Assembly (NCBI RefSeq): GCF_025802015.1
Contig: NZ_JAOYFC010000001.1
Coordinates: forward strand, 1,054,001 to 1,118,000
Reading direction: 5' to 3'
Source of the DNA: Falsihalocynthiibacter halioticoli
GTDB taxonomy: Bacteria > Pseudomonadota > Alphaproteobacteria > Rhodobacterales > Rhodobacteraceae
DNA: 64,000 bases
Shown one piece after another: positions 25,066 to 33,470 of this stretch. Every line of letters begins with the position of its first letter. Positions within the stretch are counted from its first letter, which is position 1. A program made the position numbers and the translations under genes. Below the pieces are notes generated by a model. It ran no database searches. It was not told where the DNA came from and was given only the letters and a program-made list of their open reading frames with translations.

Positions 25066-26790
25066 ATGCTGTCGCGTTATCTACCTATCCTGAACTGGGC
25101 GCCATCCTATAGCCGCGAGACCTTTTCGGCGGATGCATCTGCTGCAATTATCGTAACGATCATGCTGATCCCGCAGTCGCTGGCTTATGCTTTGCTTGCT
25201 GGATTGCCGCCGGAGGTGGGCCTCTATGCCTCTATCGCGCCTTTAGTGATCTACACATTCTTCGGAACATCGATGACATTGGCAGTCGGCCCAGTAGCCG
25301 TGGCATCTTTGATGACCGCTTCGGCGATAGGAGAGCTTACTTCGCGCGGCACCCCTGAATATATCGGCGCAGCGATTGTCCTTGCATTGTTATCAGGAGG
25401 GATATTGGTCGCGATGGGGGTTGCACGTATGGGGTTTCTCTCCAACTTCCTGAGCCACCCTGTAATTTCCGGCTTTATCACGGCCAGCGCGATCATCATC
25501 GCATTCGGCCAACTTAAACACATCCTTGGCTTTAATATCGAAGGGCACACGCTTTTAGAATTGGGCGCTGGGCTTGCGACCGGTCTATCGACCACCAACA
25601 TTGCAACTTTAGTTGTTGGGGGAGCTGCCATCGGCTTTCTGGTCTGGTCGCGGCGCAGCCTCGCGCCTTTGCTCGTGCGGCGTGGCCTCTCGACCAACTT
25701 GGCAAACAGCCTGTCCAAAGCGGCGCCGGTCTTGGCTGTAATTGTAACCACCTTAACGGTCTGGCTGCTTGAGCTTCAGACCGCAGGCGTTTCAATCGTT
25801 GGCGAGGTTCCGCGCGGACTGCCCGCCCCAAAGCTCCCTCCGTTTGACGCCGATCTCTGGGGGTCACTGTTTTTGCCCGCGCTGATTATCGGCGTCGTTG
25901 GCTATGTCGAAACAATCTCTGTGGCACAGACCCTTGCCGCGAAACGGCGGGAACGCATCGACCCTGATCAGGAACTCATCGCGCTGGGCGCGTCGAATAT
26001 CGGGGCCGCGGTTTCTGGCGGGTTTCCTGTGACGGGCGGGTTTTCTCGCTCGGTTGTGAACTTCGACGCTGGCGCGCGGACACCTGCGGCAGGAGCCTTC
26101 ACTGCTGTTGGCATCGCGCTCGCAACTGTTTTCTTAACCCCTCTGTTGTATTTCTTGCCAAAAGCCACACTTGCCGCGACGATCCTTGTTGCTGTTCTGT
26201 CGTTGATTGATCTGCAGGGGATCAAACAGACATGGGCTTATTCAAAATCCGATTTCACCGCGATGATCGGCACAATATTCGGAACGTTGATCTTCGGCGT
26301 TGAGGTTGGCATTGCCGTTGGCGTTTTGTCTTCGCTCGTCTTGTTTCTCTGGCGCACATCGCGCCCGCATTTCGCAGTTGTTGGCCGCGTACCGGGGACA
26401 GAGCATTATCGAAACATCCAGCGCCACAGCGTCGAGACAACGCCAGGTGTGCTATCAATCCGAGTGGACGAAAGCTTGTATTTCCCGAACGCGCGCTTCC
26501 TCGAAGATACAATCAACGACGCAGTGTCGATGGACCCCGAAATCCGAGACGTCGTGCTGATGTGCTCAGCGGTGAACTTTATTGATGCTTCGGCACTTGA
26601 GAGTCTGGAACAGATTGATCATCGCCTGAAGGACGCGGGGATCAGGCTGCATCTGAGCGAGGTCAAAGGCCCCGTGCTGGATCGGCTAAACAGGTCGAGC
26701 TTTGTCACGGATTTGTCCGGCGAGGTTTTCTTGAGCCAGTTCGAAGCAGACCAATCGCTTGCGCAACGTGCGAAGGCAAAACTGGGGTAG
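25066..26790 (+). CDS. SulP-family anion transporter with STAS domain
   Basis: 574 residues. Membrane domain (about 10-410) with the SulP signature region IPQSLAYALLAGLPPEVGLY and EVGLYASIAPLVIYTFFGTS; cytoplasmic STAS domain (about 445-560) with VVLMCSAVNFIDASALESL. SulP proteins move sulfate or other anions such as bicarbonate; placement in a persulfide operon suggests export or exchange of sulfite/sulfate produced by the dioxygenase. The ATG at 25066 follows GAGG; a small hairpin CGGCGCAAGTTGCGCCG lies in the 71-base gap before it. Confidence 0.92.
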   Translation: MLSRYLPILNWAPSYSRETFSADASAAIIVTIMLIPQSLAYALLAGLPPEVGLYASIAPLVIYTFFGTSMTLAVGPVAVASLMTASAIGELTSRGTPEYIGAAIVLALLSGGILVAMGVARMGFLSNFLSHPVISGFITASAIIIAFGQLKHILGFNIEGHTLLELGAGLATGLSTTNIATLVVGGAAIGFLVWSRRSLAPLLVRRGLSTNLANSLSKAAPVLAVIVTTLTVWLLELQTAGVSIVGEVPRGLPAPKLPPFDADLWGSLFLPALIIGVVGYVETISVAQTLAAKRRERIDPDQELIALGASNIGAAVSGGFPVTGGFSRSVVNFDAGARTPAAGAFTAVGIALATVFLTPLLYFLPKATLAATILVAVLSLIDLQGIKQTWAYSKSDFTAMIGTIFGTLIFGVEVGIAVGVLSSLVLFLWRTSRPHFAVVGRVPGTEHYRNIQRHSVETTPGVLSIRVDESLYFPNARFLEDTINDAVSMDPEIRDVVLMCSAVNFIDASALESLEQIDHRLKDAGIRLHLSEVKGPVLDRLNRSSFVTDLSGEVFLSQFEADQSLAQRAKAKLG

Positions 26791-26808
26791 GGGCGCCTCA
26801 ACCCCAGT
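26781..26808. terminator. Possible hairpin at the end of the sulfur operon
   Basis: ACTGGGGT (26781-26788) pairs with ACCCCAGT (26801-26808), spanning the SulP stop codon. The stem is short and there is no T-run, so termination function is uncertain. Confidence 0.35.
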
Positions 26809-26943
26809 CTCTAGCCAAAACGCGACGCGCGCCATCCTTATCGCGCATGTTTCGCGCCGATGCCTCACCCAAGGTAAAGACAGTGCAGGCAAACCCGTGT
26901 ACCCTTAAGGGGTATTTCCGCGGCTTATGGGCTAGGGTTATTG

Positions 26944-27918
26944 ATGAAGTACCAAGAGCAATCATTACAAGGACGGCGCGGTAGCAGCGATGCATTTGCG
27001 GATGTGTTGTTCTCAAGAGCTGCGTGGTTTCGGTTGCATGATAGCGTCAAACCCCGACTCACTGTTGGCTCCGCACAGCTCAGCACCATCACCGGAAGTC
27101 TTCACAAAGCCGTATCCACCGGCCATGAAATCGAGGTTGAAGACGACAGCTTCCTGACGATCATGTTGCCCGTCAGGGGCGATCTCGCGGTTAAAGCTGA
27201 CGATGGCGAACACCGCGCGAATTCAGGCGGGCTTTTGGCGTTCCGCCCCGGAACTCGCACAACGGCGGTTTCTTCACGAGATGACAAACCGTTCGAGGCC
27301 TATTTGTTCAAAGCGCCCGCATCGCTTTCTGCGCTCTCTTGGGCAAACTTCGCAGCGCGGGTGCTGGACTCTGATGAGCCATTGATCAAAACGCGTGCAA
27401 ATGTGGCCGGCTCGCTCCACAATCTTGTGGATTACATCATGTCGGATTTGAATTCTGAAGCGCCCTTCCTCTCAAACCCGTTCGCGTGGGCCTTGGCCGA
27501 GACATTGCTACAGGAATGCCTGACGGAGTTGATTGATCTCGACAAGTTTGAGCAGCCCGTGGCGAGCCCCGTCTCCAAGCGCAAACTGGCCGAGGCTGAG
27601 GCATTTATCGAAGCGCACTATAACGAGCCACTCAAAGTTGCCGATATCGCGGCATCAATAGGGATTTCGGTGCGCGAATTACAGCGTGCATTCAAGCATT
27701 ACCGCGGTGAAACCCCGTGGGACAGGCTATCGCGAACCCGCCTGCGCAAGGCGCGGAGCCAGTTGCTGGTTTGTCCGCCTGACACAAAGGTTCAGGATGT
27801 CGCGCTTGACTGTGGCTTTACGCATCTTGGCCGTTTCGCAAGTTACTATCACCAAAGTTATAGCGAGTTCCCCTCAGAAACCCTGAAGCGCAGAACGCAA
27901 AAGGGCGGCGTGAGGTAA
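26944..27918 (+). CDS. AraC-family transcriptional regulator
   Basis: 324 residues. The N-terminal half resembles the AraC_binding_2 sensor domain (FLTIMLPVRGDLAVKADDGE, GGLLAFRPGTRT); the C-terminal 100 residues hold two HTH motifs, LKVADIAASIGISVRELQRA and VQDVALDCGFTHLGRFASYY, ending in the typical SYSEFPSETL. ATG at 26944 is preferred to a TTG three bases earlier. The gene has no obvious operon partner; the small lipoprotein gene 40 bases downstream could be co-transcribed. Target unknown. Confidence 0.88.
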   Translation: MKYQEQSLQGRRGSSDAFADVLFSRAAWFRLHDSVKPRLTVGSAQLSTITGSLHKAVSTGHEIEVEDDSFLTIMLPVRGDLAVKADDGEHRANSGGLLAFRPGTRTTAVSSRDDKPFEAYLFKAPASLSALSWANFAARVLDSDEPLIKTRANVAGSLHNLVDYIMSDLNSEAPFLSNPFAWALAETLLQECLTELIDLDKFEQPVASPVSKRKLAEAEAFIEAHYNEPLKVADIAASIGISVRELQRAFKHYRGETPWDRLSRTRLRKARSQLLVCPPDTKVQDVALDCGFTHLGRFASYYHQSYSEFPSETLKRRTQKGGVR

Positions 27919-27958
27919 GTCCAAAAAATATTTCAATCAACAGGTTAGGAGCAAGACA

Positions 27959-28348
27959 ATGCGCGAACATTTCTCACCCAACACAAAATTTCTTTCCACG
28001 CTTTCAAGAATGTCGGCAGTTGCCTTCGCGCTCGCTCTGGCGGGGTGTGTCGATACAGTTGAGGGCACATCCGACGCTGGCGTAGGCTATGACAGCAAAG
28101 ATGGCACCGTTTCGGGTCGCGTAAGCCAACGCACCGATGGCAAACATGTCTTTACACTAAGCAGCACGTCCCGTGTGTGCACCGCCGTTTATGACGACAT
28201 CGCAACCGCAAATGCACGTGAGCTTTCGACCCTGACCTGCACAGATGGTAAATCCGGCAACGCGACGATCGTCTATGGCGCGGACGCACAACCTGACCGC
28301 GTCGTTTATTCGGTAACTGGCGGCGGTGGGGGCACAATCAACTTCTAA
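27959..28348 (+). CDS. Small lipoprotein, unknown function
   Basis: 129 residues. A hydrophobic stretch ending LALAGC gives a lipobox at about Cys30. The mature part is small, with two cysteines (SRVCTAVYDD, STLTCTDGK) that could form a disulfide, and a Gly-rich end VTGGGGGTINF. The gene lies between an AraC regulator and a strong terminator. I do not recognise the family. Confidence 0.75.
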   Translation: MREHFSPNTKFLSTLSRMSAVAFALALAGCVDTVEGTSDAGVGYDSKDGTVSGRVSQRTDGKHVFTLSSTSRVCTAVYDDIATANARELSTLTCTDGKSGNATIVYGADAQPDRVVYSVTGGGGGTINF

Positions 28349-28394
28349 GGCGTTACCTCATCAATGGTTTTCTGCTATAATTCCTATAAAGCAA

Positions 28395-28424
28395 AAAGCG
28401 CGCGGAAAATGTTCCGCGCGCTTT
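28395..28424. terminator. Strong bidirectional terminator
   Basis: AAAGCGCGCGGAA (28395-28407) and TTCCGCGCGCTTT (28412-28424) form a perfect 13-bp stem with loop AATG, between two converging genes. Confidence 0.9.
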
Positions 28425-28447
28425 GGTTTTGTATAGGCGATTCTTAG

Positions 28448-29170
28448 TTATTTCTTGCCGCCGCGGCCATTTCCTTGGTTGCCATCAGTGGTCTTGGCAC
28501 CGTTACCGTTGGAATTTCCGGAGTTGCCGTTGGTTGCAGTTGAGTTGCCGTTACCGCGCTTCTCTTTACTGTCGTCATTATCATCATCGTCATTTCCGCC
28601 GCCGCCGTCACCGCCGCTTCCGCCACCGTCACCGCCGCTTCCGCCGCCATCACCGCCGCTTCCGCCGCCATCACCGCCGCTTCCGCCACCGTCACCGCCG
28701 CTTCCGCCGCCATCACCGCCGCTTCCGCCGCCGTCACCGCCGCTTCCGCCACCGTCACCGCCGCTTCCGCCGCCGTCACCGCCGCTTCCGCCGCCATCAC
28801 CGCCGCTTCCGCCGCCATCACCGCCGCTTCCACCACCGTCACCACCGCTTCCGCCGCCGTCACCGCCGCTTCCGCCGCCGTCACCACCGCTTCCGCCGCC
28901 ATCACCGCCGCTTCCGCCACCGTCACCACCGGTTCCGCCGCCGTCAGCTGTCACAAAGATCAGGGCCTCATCGATCTTGAAAACCTCCGCAGCGCTAGGT
29001 GCTGAGCCTGCAATAAGCAGTGATGTGGAATTCAGAAGATCGGAACTGTGAAGAAAGTTCTTGCTGCCGATGCCGTCTTTTGTTGGGGAAACCAGTGCGT
29101 GCGCGCTACTCGCAGCAAAAGCACCGATAATAGCTGTCGTAATTAAACTTTTGTAATGAGAACTTCTCAT
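28448..29170 (-). CDS. Secreted Gly/Asp/Ser tandem-repeat protein
   Basis: 240 residues. A signal peptide (MRSSHYKSLITTAIIGAFAA, cleavage near SAHA-LV) is followed by about 50 ordinary residues, then about 16 copies of the heptad GGDGGGS (one copy has Thr for Ser), an acidic linker NDDDDNDDSKEK, and an Asn/Gly-rich tail ending GNGRGGKK. Such low-complexity acidic glycine repeats are flexible and could bind divalent cations, but they do not match the RTX nonapeptide. AAGGGAG lies 7 bases before the ATG. Overlapping plus-strand frames (Pro- and Arg/His-rich) are shadows of the repeat. Function unknown; surface exposure is inferred. Confidence 0.8.
   Translation of the reverse strand: MRSSHYKSLITTAIIGAFAASSAHALVSPTKDGIGSKNFLHSSDLLNSTSLLIAGSAPSAAEVFKIDEALIFVTADGGGTGGDGGGSGGDGGGSGGDGGGSGGDGGGSGGDGGGSGGDGGGSGGDGGGSGGDGGGSGGDGGGSGGDGGGSGGDGGGSGGDGGGSGGDGGGSGGDGGGSGGDGGGSGGDGGGGNDDDDNDDSKEKRGNGNSTATNGNSGNSNGNGAKTTDGNQGNGRGGKK
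28594..28945 (-). repeat. 21-bp tandem repeat array, about 16 units
   Basis: Each unit encodes Gly-Gly-Asp-Gly-Gly-Gly-Ser in the minus-strand gene. Units differ mainly at silent positions (GAT/GAC for Asp, GGT/GGC for Gly), and the unit nearest the N-terminus has a Thr codon. Because the unit length is divisible by three, copy-number change keeps the frame. Confidence 0.93.
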
Positions 29171-29603
29171 ACTTGTAACTCCCTTGAACTAAATACTCCG
29201 ACGTAATTGTCGGTTGTCACAATCGGTCAACGTCGAGCAGATGAACGGACCGAGGGCGCTACTATAGCGCAAAATTGCCAAATAAGGAAGAATTGTGGCG
29301 ATTTCGTGTTGTTGCAGGCAATCGAGATCTGAGTATTTGATAGTAGGGGCTAGAATGGCCGCGCGAAAAAATCGAGACAAGCTATTGATTTCGGCCTCAC
29401 TTATTCCGATTGGAAATTCTCATTCTGAAAGCGCATTACGGTATGACTTCGTTCAGCTGTGTCTGGCGTTGTTTTTGCTTCGACTGTGATAACCACCATA
29501 AATCCCTGCTCCTTGGCTGAAATAGGAGCGGAATTTCTGGCACGCAACAAAAAACCAGCCTCCAATCGGAGCACGCTGGTTTTGTTTTTAATGTGTTAAA
29601 TGC
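29171..29603. other. Intergenic region between two minus-strand genes
   Basis: No convincing gene. The part near 29171-29260 should carry the promoter of the repeat-protein gene; 29551-29583 is a terminator of the upstream lipoprotein gene. A 64-codon plus-strand frame (29295-29489) lacks a ribosome site and recognisable sequence. A small repeat CTCC...GGAG lies near 29508-29530. Confidence 0.5.
29551..29583 (-). terminator. Terminator downstream of the small lipoprotein gene
   Basis: AAAACCAGC (29551-29559) and GCTGGTTTT (29575-29583) pair around an inner CTCC/GGAG, giving a two-part hairpin. Read on the minus strand it ends in a T-run (TTTTTTGTTG) 20 bases after the stop at 29604. Confidence 0.8.
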
Positions 29604-29909
29604 TTAACCTTCGCCGACGTAAGATGCTCCTTGAACATTGCCAGCGGCATCAGACAGGCAGGACCAACGGTTCTCCGCGCCAGCGACGATCACATCTACA
29701 GAGATACCGGCCTCGGAAGTTAGAACCTGTCCGACGGAATGATCGCTGAGTGGGCGATTGGTCTGCGCGGCAACTGCGCTAAGGCATGCGGCTTCGGCAA
29801 CAGCCGTAGCGCTTGACGAGTTGGAATAATCATAGTTTGAACCGGTATTTTCCACACAGCCCGCGAGCGCTACAGAGGCGAATGCAAGCGCAAGAGTACT
29901 TCGAAACAT
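29604..29909 (-). CDS. Small lipoprotein, unknown function
   Basis: 101 residues. Signal peptide MFRSTLALAFASVALAGC with lipobox Cys18. The mature part has a Ser/Asn/Tyr-rich linker and a compact domain with AEAACLSAVAAQTN and NRWSCLSDAAGNVQGASYVG, where two cysteines may pair. The pattern recalls a small periplasmic lipoprotein family common in Rhodobacteraceae, not functionally defined. It has its own terminator and appears monocistronic. Confidence 0.8.
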   Translation of the reverse strand: MFRSTLALAFASVALAGCVENTGSNYDYSNSSSATAVAEAACLSAVAAQTNRPLSDHSVGQVLTSEAGISVDVIVAGAENRWSCLSDAAGNVQGASYVGEG

Positions 29910-30191
29910 AATAAGTCTCCGTTTTTGTTAAATAATTGAAATAACAGGTGATTTATAGCACATTTTGTCCATATTTTCCAACGAATTCTGGGCTGGCTGA
30001 TAGAGTGGACGTAGGCGGAAAATCGCGTCAATCTACCACAATAGGGGCTTATTCAAGCGCGCCTCTAAGCGGATCGGTTGGCACGCCACTGCCGCCCTCT
30101 AAGCAGAAAACTCTCTCTTAGGTCAAAATGACAACTTGAGTATATCGATCCGCTTGGTAAAGATGAGAGGGTATTTGACAGGAGAAATTCC

Positions 30192-31529
30192 ATGCATAGC
30201 TTTTCCCGATTGTCCGCCTCTCTTATCGCTCTGACATTGCTGCCTTTTTCGGCCGCTGCGCAGGACGGAATGCCGACCCTTATCACCAATGTGAATGTGT
30301 TTGACGGGGTGAATGAAACCCTGATCGAGAACGCCAACGTCGTAGTGACCGATAACCTGATTTCCCAAATTTCGACGGAACCGCTTGCGGTTGCTGGCGG
30401 CAAGGTGATTGACGGAGGCGGGCGCACGATGATCCCCGGATTGATCGACGTCCACTGGCACACATCTTATTGCTGCACCCCGCAAAACACAGTTGTGACG
30501 GGCGACATTCTCGAGGTTGCCATTCGTGGTGCCAAAGGGTCCGAGGCCACGTTGATGCGGGGCTTTACCACCGTGCGCGATCTGGGTGGTAATCCGCTCG
30601 CGACGAAAAAGATGATTGATGCAGGGGAGCTTCTGGGCCCGCGTATTCTTCCCTCTGGCCCGCCTATCAGCCAGACCGGTGGGCATTTTGACTATCGACC
30701 GTATCAGGCTGTGCCGACAAATCCGGCGGACTCCCAGTGGTATTGGTATTCGGTCGGGCTCTTGGGAATGGCCGATGGCGTGGATGAGGTCATCAAACGC
30801 ACCCGCGAAGTCATGCGGATGGGAGCAAGCCAGATCAAGATTGCTGGCGGAGGCGGGGTGTCCTCTATCTATGACCCGCTTGATGCCCGCCAGTTTACGA
30901 TGGCCGAACTTAAGGCTTTTGTAGAAGTAGCAGAGACTTACAACACTTATGTCGCGTCACATCTCTTTACCGATGACGCAATTCAAGCTGCGATTGAAGC
31001 AGGCGTGAAATCCATTGAGCATGGTTTCCTGATGAGCCGCGAAACAATGGAAATGATGCGCGACAATGATGTGTGGCTTTCGATCCAGCCGCTTCTGGAT
31101 GATGAGGACGGATTTACCTTTGATGACCCCTACAGCCAAGCCAAGTGGGTTGCTGTCACCAATGGAACCGACGCGGCCTATAAGATGGCCAAGGAGGTCG
31201 GTGTAAAGGTCGCATTCGGAACGGATATCCTCTTTGACCCCGCGCTCGCAGAGCGGCAGGGCGCGTTTCTTGCCAAGCTTCAAAATTGGTATTCGCCTTA
31301 TGAAATCTTGAAAATGGCAACATCCACGAATGCAGAGCTGCTTGCCTTATCCGGACCCCGCCACCCTTATCAGGATGGTGCGCTTGGTGTGATCGAAGAA
31401 GGGGCCTATGCCGATTTGATCCTTGTGGACGGAAATCCGCTCGAAGATATTGATCTTGTCGCTGACCCCCATGCAAATTTTGATCTGATTATGAAAGACG
31501 GCAAAGTTTATAAAAACGAGATCGAATAG
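30192..31529 (+). CDS. Periplasmic amidohydrolase (imidazolonepropionase/prolidase-like)
   Basis: 445 residues with a signal peptide (MHSFSRLSASLIALTLLPFS, cleavage near AAA-QD). The amidohydrolase barrel has the metal motif LIDVHWHT, a lysine in SQIKIAGGGG likely to bridge two metals, then VASHLFTDDA, SIEHGFLM and AFGTDILFDP, and the C-terminal beta-sandwich end GAYADLILVDGNPLEDI. This group includes Xaa-Pro and Xaa-Arg dipeptidases and ochratoxinase-like enzymes; the substrate is unknown. The start is preceded by ACAGGAG. No operon partner is obvious. Confidence 0.88.
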   Translation: MHSFSRLSASLIALTLLPFSAAAQDGMPTLITNVNVFDGVNETLIENANVVVTDNLISQISTEPLAVAGGKVIDGGGRTMIPGLIDVHWHTSYCCTPQNTVVTGDILEVAIRGAKGSEATLMRGFTTVRDLGGNPLATKKMIDAGELLGPRILPSGPPISQTGGHFDYRPYQAVPTNPADSQWYWYSVGLLGMADGVDEVIKRTREVMRMGASQIKIAGGGGVSSIYDPLDARQFTMAELKAFVEVAETYNTYVASHLFTDDAIQAAIEAGVKSIEHGFLMSRETMEMMRDNDVWLSIQPLLDDEDGFTFDDPYSQAKWVAVTNGTDAAYKMAKEVGVKVAFGTDILFDPALAERQGAFLAKLQNWYSPYEILKMATSTNAELLALSGPRHPYQDGALGVIEEGAYADLILVDGNPLEDIDLVADPHANFDLIMKDGKVYKNEIE

Positions 31530-31586
31530 TCTGATCTTTACTTAAATCTGAATGGCGGGCGTTCCTTACGGAGCGCCCGTTTGCGT

Positions 31587-33236
31587 TTATTCAAGGTCGA
31601 GAGCAGGTGACAACGCCTTTGGATCAAGCTTTAGATGCAACAGAGCAGGAGCGTTGGCGGCGAGTGCTTCGCGTAGCGCTGGTGCAAACTCTGCGTTGTT
31701 ATTCACCGTAGCGCCAAAGCCGCCGTGCGCGCGGGCAAGAGCAGCGAAATCAGGGTTCTTGAGTGCCGTGCCGGAGGGGCGGTGAGGATAGGTTTTCTGT
31801 TGGTGCATTCGGATCGTGCCGTATTTCTCGTTGTCACACACAAGAACTACGATGTTTGCGCCTTCGGCAGCCGCGGTGCCGAATTCCTGACTGACCATCT
31901 GAAAGCACCCATCTCCGGCGAGGCAGATCACATCGCGGGTTGGGTCGGTAAATTTGGCGGCAATTGCGGCGGGAAGACCATATCCCATGGAGCCGGAGGT
32001 TGGCGCCAACTGTGTTCGCCACGCGCGGTAGCGGTAGTATCGGTGTAGCCAAGCCGCGTAATTTCCTGCGCCGTTGGAAAGGATCGCCGTATCATCCAGC
32101 ACCTCGTTTAGGTGTGTGATGACATATTCCATCTGAACAGAAGGCGCATCCGGATCGATGGCGCGGGCAGGAACTTGCCACGCTTCATAGTCTGCGCGTG
32201 CTTCGGTGCGGGCGGCACGTCGCGGGGCTTTGGACGCGGCGCGCGCAAGTTGGATTGCGGCGGAAGCTGGCGTGGCCACAACCGCCAAATCGGGTCGATA
32301 GACGCGGCCAAGTTCGTTTGGGTCTGCGTGAATGTGAATGAGGGATTGTTGCGGAACAGGCGCGGAAAACAGCGTGTACGCAGAGGTCGTCATCTCTCCG
32401 AGGCGCGGGCCGAGCGCGAGTACGACATCTGCTTCTTTTATACGGCGCGCCAAGGCGGGGTTGATGCCAATGCCCACGTCGCCCGCAAAATTCGGATGAC
32501 GGTTGTCCAGATAGTCCTGACATCGGAACGACGTCCCAACGGGTAAGTCGAGCGCCATGGCAAACTGCCCAAGTGCGAGGGCCGCGTCTTTGGTCCACCC
32601 GCCGCCGCCAGCGATTACGATTGGCCGCTCCGCGGATTTCAAGCGGCTGATCACCTCTGCGATGTCCGCATCCGCCGCGCGTCCGGATGGCAAAACCGCC
32701 GCAGGGGCAGGTGCGCCGATTGCAGGGCCAGAGAGCATGTCTTCGGGCAGGGCAAGCACAACGGGGCCGGGCCGTCCGGATTGCGCAACGTGAAACGCGT
32801 GGCTGATATACTCGGGGATGCGATCCGCGCGGTCGATCTCGGCCACCCATTTGGCAAGCGGGCCAAACATGGCGCGGTAGTCGACCTCTTGAAACGCTTC
32901 GCGGTCGCGCTGGTCGCTGGCGACTTGGCCGATAAACAGCACCATCGGCGTTGAATCCTGAAATGCGATATGCACGCCCGCACTGGCGTTTGTTGCACCT
33001 GGGCCGCGGGTCACAAAGGCAACGCCGGGTTTGCCCGTAAGCTTGCCCGTTGCTTCCGCCATGATCGCAGCTCCGCCTTCTTGTCGGGCGGTTATGATCT
33101 GGATGTCTGTATCCAGCATGCCATCAAGTGCTGCGAGAAAACTCTCGCCAGGCACGGAAAACACCCGCTCCACCCCCTGAGCCACAAGGCAATCTGCGAG
33201 CAACGCGCCGCCGTGTTTATGGGTTGGTTTGGTCAT
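31587..33236 (-). CDS. Thiamine-diphosphate enzyme, acetolactate-synthase family
   Basis: 549 residues from the ATG at 33236 (a TTG at 33281 is a weaker alternative). Three typical domains: N-terminal pyrimidine-binding with the catalytic Glu in ITARQEGGAAIMAEATG, a central domain, and C-terminal diphosphate-binding with GDGCFQMVSQEFGTAAAEG and DNEKYGTIR. No small regulatory subunit is adjacent and some residues differ from IlvB, so it is probably a catabolic decarboxylase or carboligase rather than the biosynthetic acetolactate synthase. It diverges from the RND operon. Confidence 0.85.
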   Translation of the reverse strand: MTKPTHKHGGALLADCLVAQGVERVFSVPGESFLAALDGMLDTDIQIITARQEGGAAIMAEATGKLTGKPGVAFVTRGPGATNASAGVHIAFQDSTPMVLFIGQVASDQRDREAFQEVDYRAMFGPLAKWVAEIDRADRIPEYISHAFHVAQSGRPGPVVLALPEDMLSGPAIGAPAPAAVLPSGRAADADIAEVISRLKSAERPIVIAGGGGWTKDAALALGQFAMALDLPVGTSFRCQDYLDNRHPNFAGDVGIGINPALARRIKEADVVLALGPRLGEMTTSAYTLFSAPVPQQSLIHIHADPNELGRVYRPDLAVVATPASAAIQLARAASKAPRRAARTEARADYEAWQVPARAIDPDAPSVQMEYVITHLNEVLDDTAILSNGAGNYAAWLHRYYRYRAWRTQLAPTSGSMGYGLPAAIAAKFTDPTRDVICLAGDGCFQMVSQEFGTAAAEGANIVVLVCDNEKYGTIRMHQQKTYPHRPSGTALKNPDFAALARAHGGFGATVNNNAEFAPALREALAANAPALLHLKLDPKALSPALDLE

Positions 33237-33319
33237 CTTCGTCTGCCTGATCCCGTTTCTGGATGTGCGATGGTTGGCCAATCAATCACGGGTTGTCAAT
33301 TTTTCCATAAGATTTGCGT

Positions 33320-33336
33320 GTAAACAGGCTGTTTCC
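33320..33336. promoter_or_regulatory. TetR-like imperfect palindrome upstream of the RND operon
   Basis: GTAAACAGGCTGTTTCC is a near-palindrome (arms GTAAACAG and CTGTTTCC, one mismatch). It resembles GTAAACAGTTGTTGAC at 47921-47936 in front of the TetR gene. It sits in the divergent region 135 bases before the adaptor gene. Confidence 0.45.
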
Positions 33337-33470
33337 AACGTGTTTTTGCTTTTGGGTGGGGCAGGAAAATTGCCGCTATCCAATTTGCGTTCTTGCAATG
33401 ATCGGGCGTTATGCGCCACTATCCAACCAACCTAAAAAACAACGCCAAATTGGAACAGGAGGCAGCATAA

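Noticed and set aside
28594..28945. Regular repeats considered as a CRISPR array
   Set aside because: The 21-bp units are contiguous, with no unique spacers, and they encode an in-frame heptad; no cas gene is present.
28423..29051. Long plus-strand frames rich in Pro/Ser or Arg/His across 28423-29051
   Set aside because: They are other-frame readings of the 21-bp repeat; only the minus-strand frame has a signal peptide, ribosome site and non-repeat ends that look like protein.
29295..29489. 64-codon plus-strand frame in the 29.2-29.6 kb gap
   Set aside because: No ribosome site and no recognisable domain; crosses a likely promoter region.
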